Assembly (NCBI GenBank): GCA_003152145.1
Contig: PLZL01000408.1
Span: forward strand, 7,347-12,743
Reading direction: 5' to 3'
Source of the DNA: Limisphaerales bacterium
GTDB lineage: Bacteria > Verrucomicrobiota > Verrucomicrobiae > Limisphaerales > UBA11358
DNA length: 5,397 bases
This document shows, piece by piece, positions 1 to 5,397 of the stretch. A program made the position numbers and the translations under genes. The notes beneath the pieces were generated by a model. It ran no database searches and had not been told where the DNA came from. It saw nothing but the letters and a program-made list of their open reading frames with translations. Position 1 is the first letter of the stretch. Each line of letters opens with the position of its first letter.

Positions 1-53
1 CGGATGATCCGGATTTGCTCTGGCTGCAAGCCCACGCCACAAGGCCGGAGTGA
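1..53 (+). CDS. possible 3' end of an upstream gene (partial)
   Basis: Reading from base 3, the frame is open from the left edge to a TGA at 51-53 and would end ...DDPDLLWLQAHATRPE. The codons are GC-rich and ordinary for this genome, and the position just upstream of the next gene fits a preceding co-directional gene. Seventeen codons are too few to recognise a family, and another frame is also open here, so this is only a possibility. The stop codon falls inside the 12-mer GGCCGGAGTGAG (43-54), which recurs at 2878-2889 in the ogg repeat, so the tail may have been shaped by a repeat remnant. Confidence 0.25.
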   Translation, partial: DDPDLLWLQAHATRPE

Positions 54-106
54 GCAGGCTCTGCAATTGAGTTTTCAACTCCGCTTTTCCCGTTACATTG
101 TCGGCG

Positions 107-2440
107 ATGCACTGGCTGCAAACACTCGACACGAACCTGTTTTTGTTCGTCAACCGGTCGCTGGTCAATCCGTTCTTCGACTTGCTCATGCCGGTTTTGA
201 GCGGCAACAGCGGGGTGAAGAATGAGTTCATCGTGCTGGCGGTTGCGGCGGGCCTCGCCCTGCTCTGCTTCGGCAACCGGCGCGCGCGGCTGTTCGTATT
301 GTTGATGATCCTCATTGTCGCGACCAACGACGGATTGCTTTGCAACACGCTCAAGCATGCCGTCGCCCGCCCGCGCCCGTTCGTCACGCTGCCGGAGGCG
401 CGTGTGTCCGGCACCGTCGGCAATGGCTACGTCCCGCCGGAGATCAATCAATACGGCGTGGACATGGCGGCCAACAAAGGCAGCCGCAACAGCATGCCGT
501 CGTCGCACGCGGCCAACTGGTTTGCAGCAACGATGGTCGCGTTCCTTTTTTACCGCCGCAGCCTGTGGTTCATGCTGCCGATGGCGCTCGGCGTTTCATT
601 TTCTCGCGTCTATAATGGCGTGCATTATCCGGGTGACGTTCTGGCCGGCGCGATTCTCGGCGCGGGTTACGCAGCAGCAGCCGTCATCGGGCTGCAAACC
701 GCCTGGAACTGGATTGGAAAAAAATGGTTCCCGCTCTGGCACGCGCAATTGCCATCCCTCTTAAATGCGGAGCGCGGAGTGCGGAGTGCGGAATCGGAAA
801 TACAAACTCCGAATTCCAATTTTCAAAACGCGACCCACTCCGCACTCCGCACTCAAAACTCCGAACTTGAATGGCTCCGTCTCGGCTGCATTTTAATCTT
901 CGCTATGCTCATCGGGCGCTGGATTTATCTCGCCAGCGGCGCCATCGAATTGAGCCAGGACGAGGCGTATCAATGGATTTGGTCCAAACATCCAGCGCTG
1001 TCGTATTACAGCAAGCCGCCGGCCATCGCGTTCATTCAACTCGCCAGCACTTCGATCTTCGGCGACACGGAATTCGGCGTCCGGTTTTTCTCGCCGCTCT
1101 TCGCCGCGATTACAAGCCTGTTGCTGCTGCGTTTTCTTGCGCGGGAAATCGGCGCGCGCCCGTCGTTCTGGCTGCTGGTCGCCGCCACGGCCACGCCGCT
1201 GCTCGGCATTGGCACGATTTTGATGACGGTTGATCCGCCGCTGGTCCTTTGCTGGACATGGGCGCTCATCGCCGGCTGGCGCGCGGCGCAGCCGGACGGG
1301 AAAACCCGCGACTGGCTCGTCGTCGGCCTGGCGATGGGACTCGGCTTTCTCTGCAAATACACCGCCGTCATGCAAATCGCCTGCTGGGCGGTTCTCTTCG
1401 TGCTCGCGCCAGCAATCCGGATTCATTTGCGAAAACCCGGACCGTGGCTCGCGCTGCTGATTCTTTCGCTCTGCACCTTGCCGGTCGTCATCTGGAATTC
1501 GCAACACGGCTGGAGCACGTTCAACGACGTGGGCGGCGACGCCGGACTGCACAGCCAGTGGCATCCGACGCTGCGCTACTTCTGGGATTTTCTTTTCACG
1601 CAGTTCGGCGTGCTCAATCCGATTTTCTTCGTCGGCGCGATTTGGGCAATGTTCGGCTTCTGGAAACTCCGCCATGAGCGCCCGCTTTGGCTTTACTTTT
1701 TCTGCATGGGCACGCCGGTTTTCCTCGGCTATCTGCTTTGGTCGTTTCACTCGGGCATTTTGCCGAATTGGATTGCACCCTCCGTGCTGCCGATGTTTTG
1801 CCTTATGGTGGTTTATTGGCATGAACACCGCCGCGTCGTGAAACCGTTTTTCGCCGCCGGCGTGGCGCTCGGCATTTTCACAATCGCCGTCATGTATCAA
1901 AGCAACCTCATCGCCAGACTTGCCGGCCAGCCGTTGCCCGGTGAAAAGGACCCGTCGCGCCGCGTGCGCGCATGGACCGTGGCCGCCACGCTTGTTGAAG
2001 ATGCGCGCGAAAAACTCGCCGCCGAAGGCAGTCCCGCCTTCATCATCGCCGGGCATTACGGCATCACCGGGTTGTATTCATTTTACATTCCGCAGGCCCG
2101 CGCCGCGCTGAAATCCGGGCCGCTCGTTTATTGCGCGGACTCGGACGAACCCGAGAACCAGTTTCATTTCTGGCCGGAATACAACTACCGCGACCAGCGC
2201 AAGGGCCAGAACGCCATCTTCGCTGCCGAAGCCGGCCTCTACAAACTTGAAGACGGCTGGGTCTGGAAATGGCTGGCGCATCAACCGGTGAATCATGCCG
2301 GAACACCAACGCCGGCCCCCCTGCCCTCGCGCATCGCGCAGGAATTTGAATCCGTCACCGACCTCGGCGAGCAGGACATCAAAATCGGCGACCGCGTGTT
2401 CCACCGCGTCCATCTCTGGGCGTGCTACAATTTGAAGTAA
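107..2440 (+). CDS. PAP2-family phosphatase fused to a family 39 glycosyltransferase (membrane)
   Basis: Predicted 777-residue integral membrane protein with two enzymes in one chain. The N-terminal part (about 1-205) is a complete PAP2 phosphatase: motif 1 KHAVARPRP (K83, R90, P91), motif 2 PSSH (131-134, a variant of PSGH), and motif 3 SRVYNGVHYPGD (S166, R167, H173, D177). Such enzymes remove phosphate from lipid (pyro)phosphates such as undecaprenyl-PP. After a repeat-derived linker (about 221-254) comes a GT39/ArnT-like multi-span transferase with the acidic LSQDEAYQW motif (D285, E286), YYSKPPAIA, TVDPPL and LPNWIAP (553-558), then a soluble, probably extracytoplasmic tail from about 600. 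GT39 enzymes move sugars from polyprenyl-phosphate donors to lipid or protein acceptors. A TTG nine bases upstream (98) is an alternative start. I prefer the ATG because MHWLQTLDTNLF resembles usual PAP2 starts; neither has a clear ribosome binding site. ogg begins at the next base after the stop. Family calls are strong; substrates are unknown. Confidence 0.93.
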   Translation: MHWLQTLDTNLFLFVNRSLVNPFFDLLMPVLSGNSGVKNEFIVLAVAAGLALLCFGNRRARLFVLLMILIVATNDGLLCNTLKHAVARPRPFVTLPEARVSGTVGNGYVPPEINQYGVDMAANKGSRNSMPSSHAANWFAATMVAFLFYRRSLWFMLPMALGVSFSRVYNGVHYPGDVLAGAILGAGYAAAAVIGLQTAWNWIGKKWFPLWHAQLPSLLNAERGVRSAESEIQTPNSNFQNATHSALRTQNSELEWLRLGCILIFAMLIGRWIYLASGAIELSQDEAYQWIWSKHPALSYYSKPPAIAFIQLASTSIFGDTEFGVRFFSPLFAAITSLLLLRFLAREIGARPSFWLLVAATATPLLGIGTILMTVDPPLVLCWTWALIAGWRAAQPDGKTRDWLVVGLAMGLGFLCKYTAVMQIACWAVLFVLAPAIRIHLRKPGPWLALLILSLCTLPVVIWNSQHGWSTFNDVGGDAGLHSQWHPTLRYFWDFLFTQFGVLNPIFFVGAIWAMFGFWKLRHERPLWLYFFCMGTPVFLGYLLWSFHSGILPNWIAPSVLPMFCLMVVYWHEHRRVVKPFFAAGVALGIFTIAVMYQSNLIARLAGQPLPGEKDPSRRVRAWTVAATLVEDAREKLAAEGSPAFIIAGHYGITGLYSFYIPQARAALKSGPLVYCADSDEPENQFHFWPEYNYRDQRKGQNAIFAAEAGLYKLEDGWVWKWLAHQPVNHAGTPTPAPLPSRIAQEFESVTDLGEQDIKIGDRVFHRVHLWACYNLK
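768..867 (+). repeat. in-frame inverted repeat forming the PAP2-GT39 linker
   Basis: Perfect 16-bp inverted arms (777-792 and 839-854, left arm GAGTGCGGAGTGCGGA) are separated by 46 bases holding CTCCGAATTCC, and are followed by another AACTCCGAA (858-866). Each arm is itself a tandem of the heptamer GAGTGCG. The block reads through the gene without a stop, giving a Ser/Asn/Glu/Gln-rich stretch of about 33 residues (ERGVRSAES ... RTQNSELE) unlike the hydrophobic sequence around it. It lies exactly between the two enzyme domains, where a disordered linker should be tolerated. Confidence 0.8.
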
Positions 2441-3310
2441 ATGGCCGCGACGGAAATCCTTCTGCGCGTCCGCGATTATGATCTGGCCGTAACGCTTGAC
2501 TCCGGCCAGGTTTTCCGCTGGCAGAAACAAAACAGTTCATGGATCGGCGTCGTCGGCCGGCGTTGGGTGCGATTGACACAAACGCGCGACGGCATCCGCG
2601 CTGAAACCGCCACGCCCGTCGCCGACTGGCGATGGCTCCGCGATTTTCTACAAACCGAAACTGATTTGGCCACCGTGCTCAAAACCTTTCCCGACGACGA
2701 GCCGATGCAGCTTGCTGTCGCCGCGTGTCGCGGCCTGCGCTTGCTGCGACAGGAGCCGTGGGAATGTCTCGCCTCGTTCATTCTGTCCTCGACCAAGCAA
2801 ATTCTCCAAATCCGGCAAATCATCGTCCTGCTCTGCGAACGGTTTGGAGATCCCCTCTCCCCGCTGGGCGGGGAGAGGGCCGGAGTGAGGGGCGCACAGT
2901 TTTCCTTTCCCACGCCGCAACGTCTCGCCGCCGCCTCCGAAGCCGAACTGCGCGCCTGCAAGATGGGTTTTCGCGCACCGCATCTGCTCGCCGCCGCCCG
3001 CCAGATTGCCGAAGGTAAATTGGATTTGGAGCGATTGCACCTATTGACACTGGCCGAAGCACGCGAGGAATTGATGCAACTGCGCGGCGTCGGCGGGAAA
3101 ATTGCTGATTGCATGCTGCTCTTCGCCTGCGGTTTTGACTCCGCATTTCCGGTGGATGTGTGGGTGGAGCGCGCACTGCAACAGCTTTATTTTCCCCGCC
3201 GCCGCGCGAGCGAAAAGCGGCTGCGACGTTTCGCCGCCACGCATTTCGGGCCGCACGCCGGCCATGCCCAGCAATATCTTTTCCATTACATCCGGACGAA
3301 AATGAAATGA
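2441..3310 (+). CDS. ogg: 8-oxoguanine DNA glycosylase/AP lyase (OGG family)
   Basis: 289-residue cytoplasmic base-excision repair enzyme that removes 8-oxoguanine from DNA and nicks the abasic site. The N-terminal OGG domain has SGQVFRW (21-27; G22 matches the human OGG1 glycine that senses 8-oxoG). The HhH-GPD domain has LRGVGGKIADC (214-224) and FPVDVWV. K220 is the Schiff-base lysine and D239 the catalytic aspartate, 19 residues apart as in human OGG1 (K249/D268). HAQQYLF (276-282) aligns with the human pocket residues Q315 and F319. R178 in GFRAP matches human R204, but the human SSNNN loop that reads the opposite cytosine is here SSTKQ (116-120), and R154 is replaced by Q123. A 14-residue repeat insert (138-151) interrupts a loop. 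The ATG follows the upstream TAA directly, so co-transcription and translational coupling are likely; only a weak GAAG lies in front. Confidence 0.93.
   Translation: MAATEILLRVRDYDLAVTLDSGQVFRWQKQNSSWIGVVGRRWVRLTQTRDGIRAETATPVADWRWLRDFLQTETDLATVLKTFPDDEPMQLAVAACRGLRLLRQEPWECLASFILSSTKQILQIRQIIVLLCERFGDPLSPLGGERAGVRGAQFSFPTPQRLAAASEAELRACKMGFRAPHLLAAARQIAEGKLDLERLHLLTLAEAREELMQLRGVGGKIADCMLLFACGFDSAFPVDVWVERALQQLYFPRRRASEKRLRRFAATHFGPHAGHAQQYLFHYIRTKMK
2852..2893 (+). repeat. in-frame palindromic repeat inside ogg
   Basis: Perfect 12-bp inverted arms (2853-2864 CCCTCTCCCCGC, 2868-2879 GCGGGGAGAGGG) with a 3-base loop, followed by CCGGAGTGAGGGG. The 42 bases are exactly 14 codons and encode PLSPLGGERAGVRG (residues 138-151). 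This peptide is typical of a widespread bacterial interspersed palindrome, recognised from memory. It falls between the helix after the SSTKQ loop and the SFPTPQRLA segment, a place where OGG homologues differ in length, and it spares the catalytic residues. Confidence 0.85.
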
Positions 3311-3469
3311 ACCGCGAAATATACGAACCGCACGAAGATTTTCCGGCGGGAATGGGTGGGTTTGCAATTTGGGTGGGGCGAGCGTCCCCGCGAGCCGGCT
3401 CGTCCGGAGCCTCGCCCCGCCAAACTCACCTACTGCCTTTCTTTCGTGTATTTCGCGTGTTTCGCGGTT
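3310..3469. repeat. composite nested inverted repeat between ogg and comB
   Basis: Outer arms AACCGCGAAA (3310-3319) and TTTCGCGGTT (3460-3469) are perfect 10-bp inverted copies. The sequence beside each arm is also related (ACGAA at 3323-3327, TTCGTGTATTTCGCG at 3443-3457). The left arm begins at the last base of the ogg stop codon. A second palindromic unit (3372-3421) is nested inside. The outer unit resembles the 'CCGCGAAATACACGAA' type of intergenic repeat I know from this kind of genome. It fills almost the whole spacer, leaving about 18 bases before comB. A transcript could fold into a long hairpin, but there is no T-run that would make it a classical terminator. Confidence 0.6.
3372..3421. 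repeat. GGTGGGGCGAG-type palindromic element (nested)
   Basis: Terminal arms GGTGGGGCGAG (3372-3382) and CTCGCCCCGCC (3411-3421) pair along 11 bases with one G-T wobble. Between them sits a perfect 12-bp palindrome CGAGCCGGCTCG (3391-3402). It is the same family as the element inside comB at 4038-4097: same terminal GGTGGGGCGAG, same internal GCGAGCC/GGCTCG. Confidence 0.75.
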
Positions 3470-3487
3470 TTAATAATCTTCGCTCTA

Positions 3488-4321
<834 letters not shown>

Positions 4322-4327
4322 TGATAT

Positions 4328-4344
4328 TGCAGTTCGGAACTGCA
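4328..4344. promoter_or_regulatory. 17-bp perfect palindrome downstream of comB
   Basis: TGCAGTTC-G-GAACTGCA, with eight paired bases each side of one central base, begins 7 bases after the comB stop. As RNA it could form a 7-bp stem with a CGG loop, but no T-run follows, so a classical terminator is unlikely. The symmetry suits a dimeric regulator site upstream of the next gene. No regulator family is recognised. Confidence 0.35.
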
Positions 4345-4355
4345 CTGGACAGAAT

Positions 4356-4385
4356 CTGAAACGTGAAATACGTTTGCGTTATAAA
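4356..4385 (+). promoter_or_regulatory. possible promoter with operator-like inverted repeat
   Basis: CTGAAA (4356-4361) and TATAAA (4380-4385), 18 bases apart, resemble -35 and -10 boxes pointing at the gene starting at 4433, which would leave a leader of about 40 bases. The inverted repeat AAACGT-GAAAT-ACGTTT (4359-4375) covers the end of the -35 box and most of the spacer, the usual place for a repressor site. The match to consensus is moderate and the region is AT-rich, so chance resemblance is possible. Confidence 0.33.
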
Positions 4386-4432
4386 TAATCGCACCGCACC
4401 GTTTAGTCGAAGAACGAATTTAGGCAGCACTT

Positions 4433-4927
4433 ATGCAGATGCTAAAGACTAGGATGATGCTAAGAATTCTTGGGTTTATCCTAATCGCTTTGCTGGCAGC
4501 ATTGCTCACATTTGTCGCAACCCAGCCCTCGTTAGAACCTCTGAGCCGCCACAATGTTTCACTCGCCCTGCTCGGCTACACAACAAATGATGACAGCGCG
4601 GGCACCCGGCTAGCGGTGTTTGCAGTCACAAATCTGAGCACCTCAATAATACTAGTTAGACAACCCATGATCAAAGGCTTGGTTTATGACCGATCAAACT
4701 GGCCAACATGGCGTGCGATGCTCGATAGCGGTGCGTCGGCAACTTTCACAGTTCCAGTGCCCACCAATCTGTCGCCTTGGAGTCTTGGTCTTTTTGCTGA
4801 TAATGATGTTGGAACTGCTCGCGCCATCGTAAGAACCGTGAGAAGACTACCGTTCACTGCGCTCGGTCATGTGGCCAGACGACTTCCTTACGCTATTGAT
4901 AGCGATTGGATCGAAAATAAAAAATGA
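4433..4927 (+). CDS. hypothetical membrane-anchored protein
   Basis: 164-residue protein of unknown function. Residues 9-30 (MLRILGFILIALLAALLTFVAT without its flanks) form one strongly hydrophobic segment after a Lys/Arg-containing start, so it is a signal anchor or an uncleaved signal peptide. The rest should lie outside the cytoplasm. VSLALLGYTTNDDSAGTRLA-VFAVTNLS (42-69) and LDSGASATFTVPVPTN (97-112) alternate hydrophobic residues like a small beta-sandwich. From memory, similar 'GYTN...GTRLAVF.VTN' and 'PTN' patterns occur in uncharacterised verrucomicrobial proteins; this was not verified. AGG (4422-4424) lies eight bases before the ATG; ATGs at 4439, 4454 and 4457 are alternatives. GC is visibly lower than in the neighbours, with CTA, ATA, AGA and TTA codons that the upstream genes mostly avoid, which suggests different ancestry. 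It is convergent with the dapF-side genes. Confidence 0.72.
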   Translation: MQMLKTRMMLRILGFILIALLAALLTFVATQPSLEPLSRHNVSLALLGYTTNDDSAGTRLAVFAVTNLSTSIILVRQPMIKGLVYDRSNWPTWRAMLDSGASATFTVPVPTNLSPWSLGLFADNDVGTARAIVRTVRRLPFTALGHVARRLPYAIDSDWIENKK

Positions 4928-4958
4928 TCATGCTTTCTGCAAGAGAACAGGCTGCAAA

Positions 4959-5036
4959 TCAACCCGCGAACATTTCCTTGTCCATAACTCCTTCCGCAAC
5001 TTTCGTCACCGGGCCGGTCATGCGAATTGAAAAATC
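4959..5036 (-). pseudogene. broken second copy of the dapF 3' end
   Basis: Read on the minus strand from about 5033, this piece encodes FSIRMTGPVTKVAEGVMDKE followed by MFAG and a TGA at 4961-4959. Its first 22 residues are identical to the C-terminus of dapF at 5285-5397. Between 4970-5033 and 5293-5356 I count 5 differences in 64 bases, all at third codon positions and all silent. There is no start codon or remaining dapF body upstream of it; the antitoxin-like ORF runs into it in another frame. It is a displaced gene end, not an independent gene. A longer minus-strand frame that includes it (from 5171) is a shadow of the antitoxin-like ORF over its first part. Confidence 0.8.
4970..5033. 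repeat. direct repeat, left copy (dapF 3' end)
   Basis: Same orientation as 5293-5356, offset 323 bases, 59 of 64 positions identical. Similarity ends at about 5036 on the inner side, and on the outer side at the last codons (MFAG here, MFP in the other copy). The two copies bracket the antitoxin-like ORF and its upstream region. Confidence 0.85.
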
Positions 5037-5242
5037 GCAGTTGGAAGAGACCGCAGCCGTCCTTTGCGCTTGGCCGTTTTGGCCTCTTCGCGCATGAAGT
5101 CGAGTTTGCCCGAAGCGGCATCCGCCGTGATCTGGCGATCCCACTCGTCTTCTTCGTAAGCGTTGAGCCACAAGCGCAATTCCCCGCGCTCGTTTTCATT
5201 CAAACGGACGATGGCTTCCTGAATTTCCACGACTGTGCTCAC
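5018..5242 (-). CDS. antitoxin-like protein without a toxin partner
   Basis: 74 residues from a GTG start (5242-5240). The sequence STVVEIQEAIVRLNENERGE, followed by LRLWLN and then EDEWDRQITADAASGKLDFM (31-50) and a Lys/Arg-rich stretch ending GRLRSL, fits small addiction-module antitoxins of the type with an 'ExWDRQIxxDxxxGKLD' core, normally followed directly by a RelE/ParE-like toxin. That is known from the family, by memory. Here nothing toxin-like follows. From about residue 67 the frame runs into the broken dapF end, so the last residues (TAIFQFA) are dapF sequence read out of frame. The body therefore looks complete to near its natural end, and the tail is a junction product. It starts 42 bases beyond the dapF stop, on the same strand. 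Function as a solo antitoxin or a decayed module is inference. Confidence 0.7.
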   Translation of the reverse strand: MSTVVEIQEAIVRLNENERGELRLWLNAYEEDEWDRQITADAASGKLDFMREEAKTAKRKGRLRSLPTAIFQFA

Positions 5243-5248
5243 AATCTT

Positions 5249-5277
5249 AAAATAATAGCGCGAACGAATTTTGGCAA
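5249..5277 (-). promoter_or_regulatory. possible promoter of the antitoxin-like gene
   Basis: On the minus strand TTGCCA (5277-5272) and TATTTT (5254-5249) are separated by 17 bases, a fair sigma-70-type match in an AT-rich gap. Transcription would begin about 5243-5241, at or next to the GTG start (5242), so the mRNA would be leaderless; no ribosome binding site is visible to contradict this. Read-through from dapF is the alternative. Confidence 0.35.
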
Positions 5278-5284
5278 GCGGCGT

Positions 5285-5397
5285 TCAAGGAAACATTTCC
5301 TTGTCCATCACACCTTCCGCAACTTTTGTCACCGGGCCGGTCATGCGGATCGAAAATTCATCGCCGATCTCAATTTTGATGACGCCGCCGGGCATGT
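5285..5397 (-). CDS. dapF: diaminopimelate epimerase, C-terminal end (partial)
   Basis: The minus-strand frame enters from the right edge and stops at TGA (5287-5285). The visible 36 residues begin MPGGVIKIEIGDEFSIRMTG and end KEMFP. The 'PGG...IE' and 'MTGP...V.EG' patterns mark the C-terminus of DapF, the cytoplasmic cofactor-independent racemase that interconverts LL- and meso-diaminopimelate for lysine and peptidoglycan synthesis. The two catalytic cysteines lie outside the window. The end differs from the broken copy at 4959 (MFP versus MFAG), so one of the two is probably an imported gene end. The start and most of the gene are not visible. Confidence 0.85.
   Translation of the reverse strand, partial: MPGGVIKIEIGDEFSIRMTGPVTKVAEGVMDKEMFP
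5293..5356. repeat. direct repeat, right copy (dapF 3' end)
   Basis: Partner of 4970-5033, lying within the intact dapF reading frame. Similarity stops about where the left copy joins the antitoxin-like ORF, as expected if this copy is the continuous gene and the other was cut off. Confidence 0.85.

Noticed and set aside
43..54. Shared 12-mer GGCCGGAGTGAG with the ogg repeat (2878-2889)
   Set aside because: It lacks the palindromic arms of the full element; it could be a remnant, but 12 bases alone are not enough to annotate.
69..88. Terminator-like hairpin (GAGTT-TTC-AACTC then CGCTTTT) before the first gene
   Set aside because: Only a 5-bp stem with an interrupted, short T-run; too weak to call.
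4..225. Plus-strand frame of 73 codons at the left edge
   Set aside because: It overlaps the start of the PAP2 gene in another frame, and the overlapping part is a shifted reading of PAP2 codons.
871..1233. Separate GT39 gene starting at the ATG near 871
   Set aside because: That ATG is in a different frame from the GT39 motifs. The GT39 sequence is continuous with PAP2 and has no good in-frame start just after the repeat.
893..2056. Long open frame (387 codons) on the minus strand opposite the GT39 part
   Set aside because: The translation is Arg/Ala/Glu/Gly-rich low-complexity sequence with no recognisable motif, as expected opposite a GC-rich coding strand, and the plus strand is firmly assigned.
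3356..3487. Upstream extension of comB by 44 codons
   Set aside because: These codons translate the intergenic repeats (GWGERPREPARPEPRPAK) and a hydrophobic stretch from the outer repeat arm; family similarity begins at the ATG at 3488.
4914..4931. Minus-strand terminator at ATGATCAT followed by a T-run
   Set aside because: The palindrome has no room for a loop and no longer stem exists, so it cannot form a terminator hairpin.

Overview
This 5.4 kb, GC-rich window most likely comes from a Verrucomicrobia-type bacterium (Pedosphaera/Limisphaera side). That is an inference from three things: the gene families, start sites with little or no Shine-Dalgarno sequence, and a high density of small palindromic repeats of the kind I associate with that lineage. 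No marker gene here fixes the taxonomy.

Layout, left to right. Bases 1-53 may hold the last codons of an upstream plus-strand gene. Bases 107-2440 encode a large membrane protein in which a complete PAP2-type lipid phosphatase is fused to a family 39 glycosyltransferase. Its stop codon abuts the start of an 8-oxoguanine DNA glycosylase (ogg, 2441-3310). A 177-base spacer made largely of repeats leads to comB (3488-4321), a 2-phosphosulfolactate phosphatase homologue. A 111-base spacer with two palindromes and a possible promoter precedes a lower-GC gene for a small membrane-anchored protein of unknown function (4433-4927).

The right end is on the minus strand. The 3' end of dapF (diaminopimelate epimerase) enters from the right edge and stops at 5285. 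After it, in its reading direction, come an antitoxin-like ORF with no toxin (5242-5018) and a second, broken copy of the dapF 3' end (to 4959).

Two observations stand out. First, ogg, comB and the PAP2-GT39 gene all contain in-frame palindromic or tandem repeats, from four repeat types. They sit in inter-domain linkers or loops and leave catalytic motifs intact, and three of the four inserts have lengths that are clean multiples of three. A fifth, nested composite lies between ogg and comB. Second, the antitoxin ORF is flanked by direct repeats of the dapF 3' end, 64 bases long with 5 differences, every one at a third codon position and silent. That looks like a roughly 323-bp unit that entered at the end of dapF while supplying a replacement gene end.

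Functionally the window is a mixture: envelope glycosylation and lipid-carrier phosphatase, repair of oxidised guanine, sulfolactate metabolism, and diaminopimelate/lysine synthesis. Only the PAP2-GT39/ogg pair, joined stop to start, shows good evidence of co-transcription. I see no tRNA, rRNA, CRISPR array or insertion sequence.
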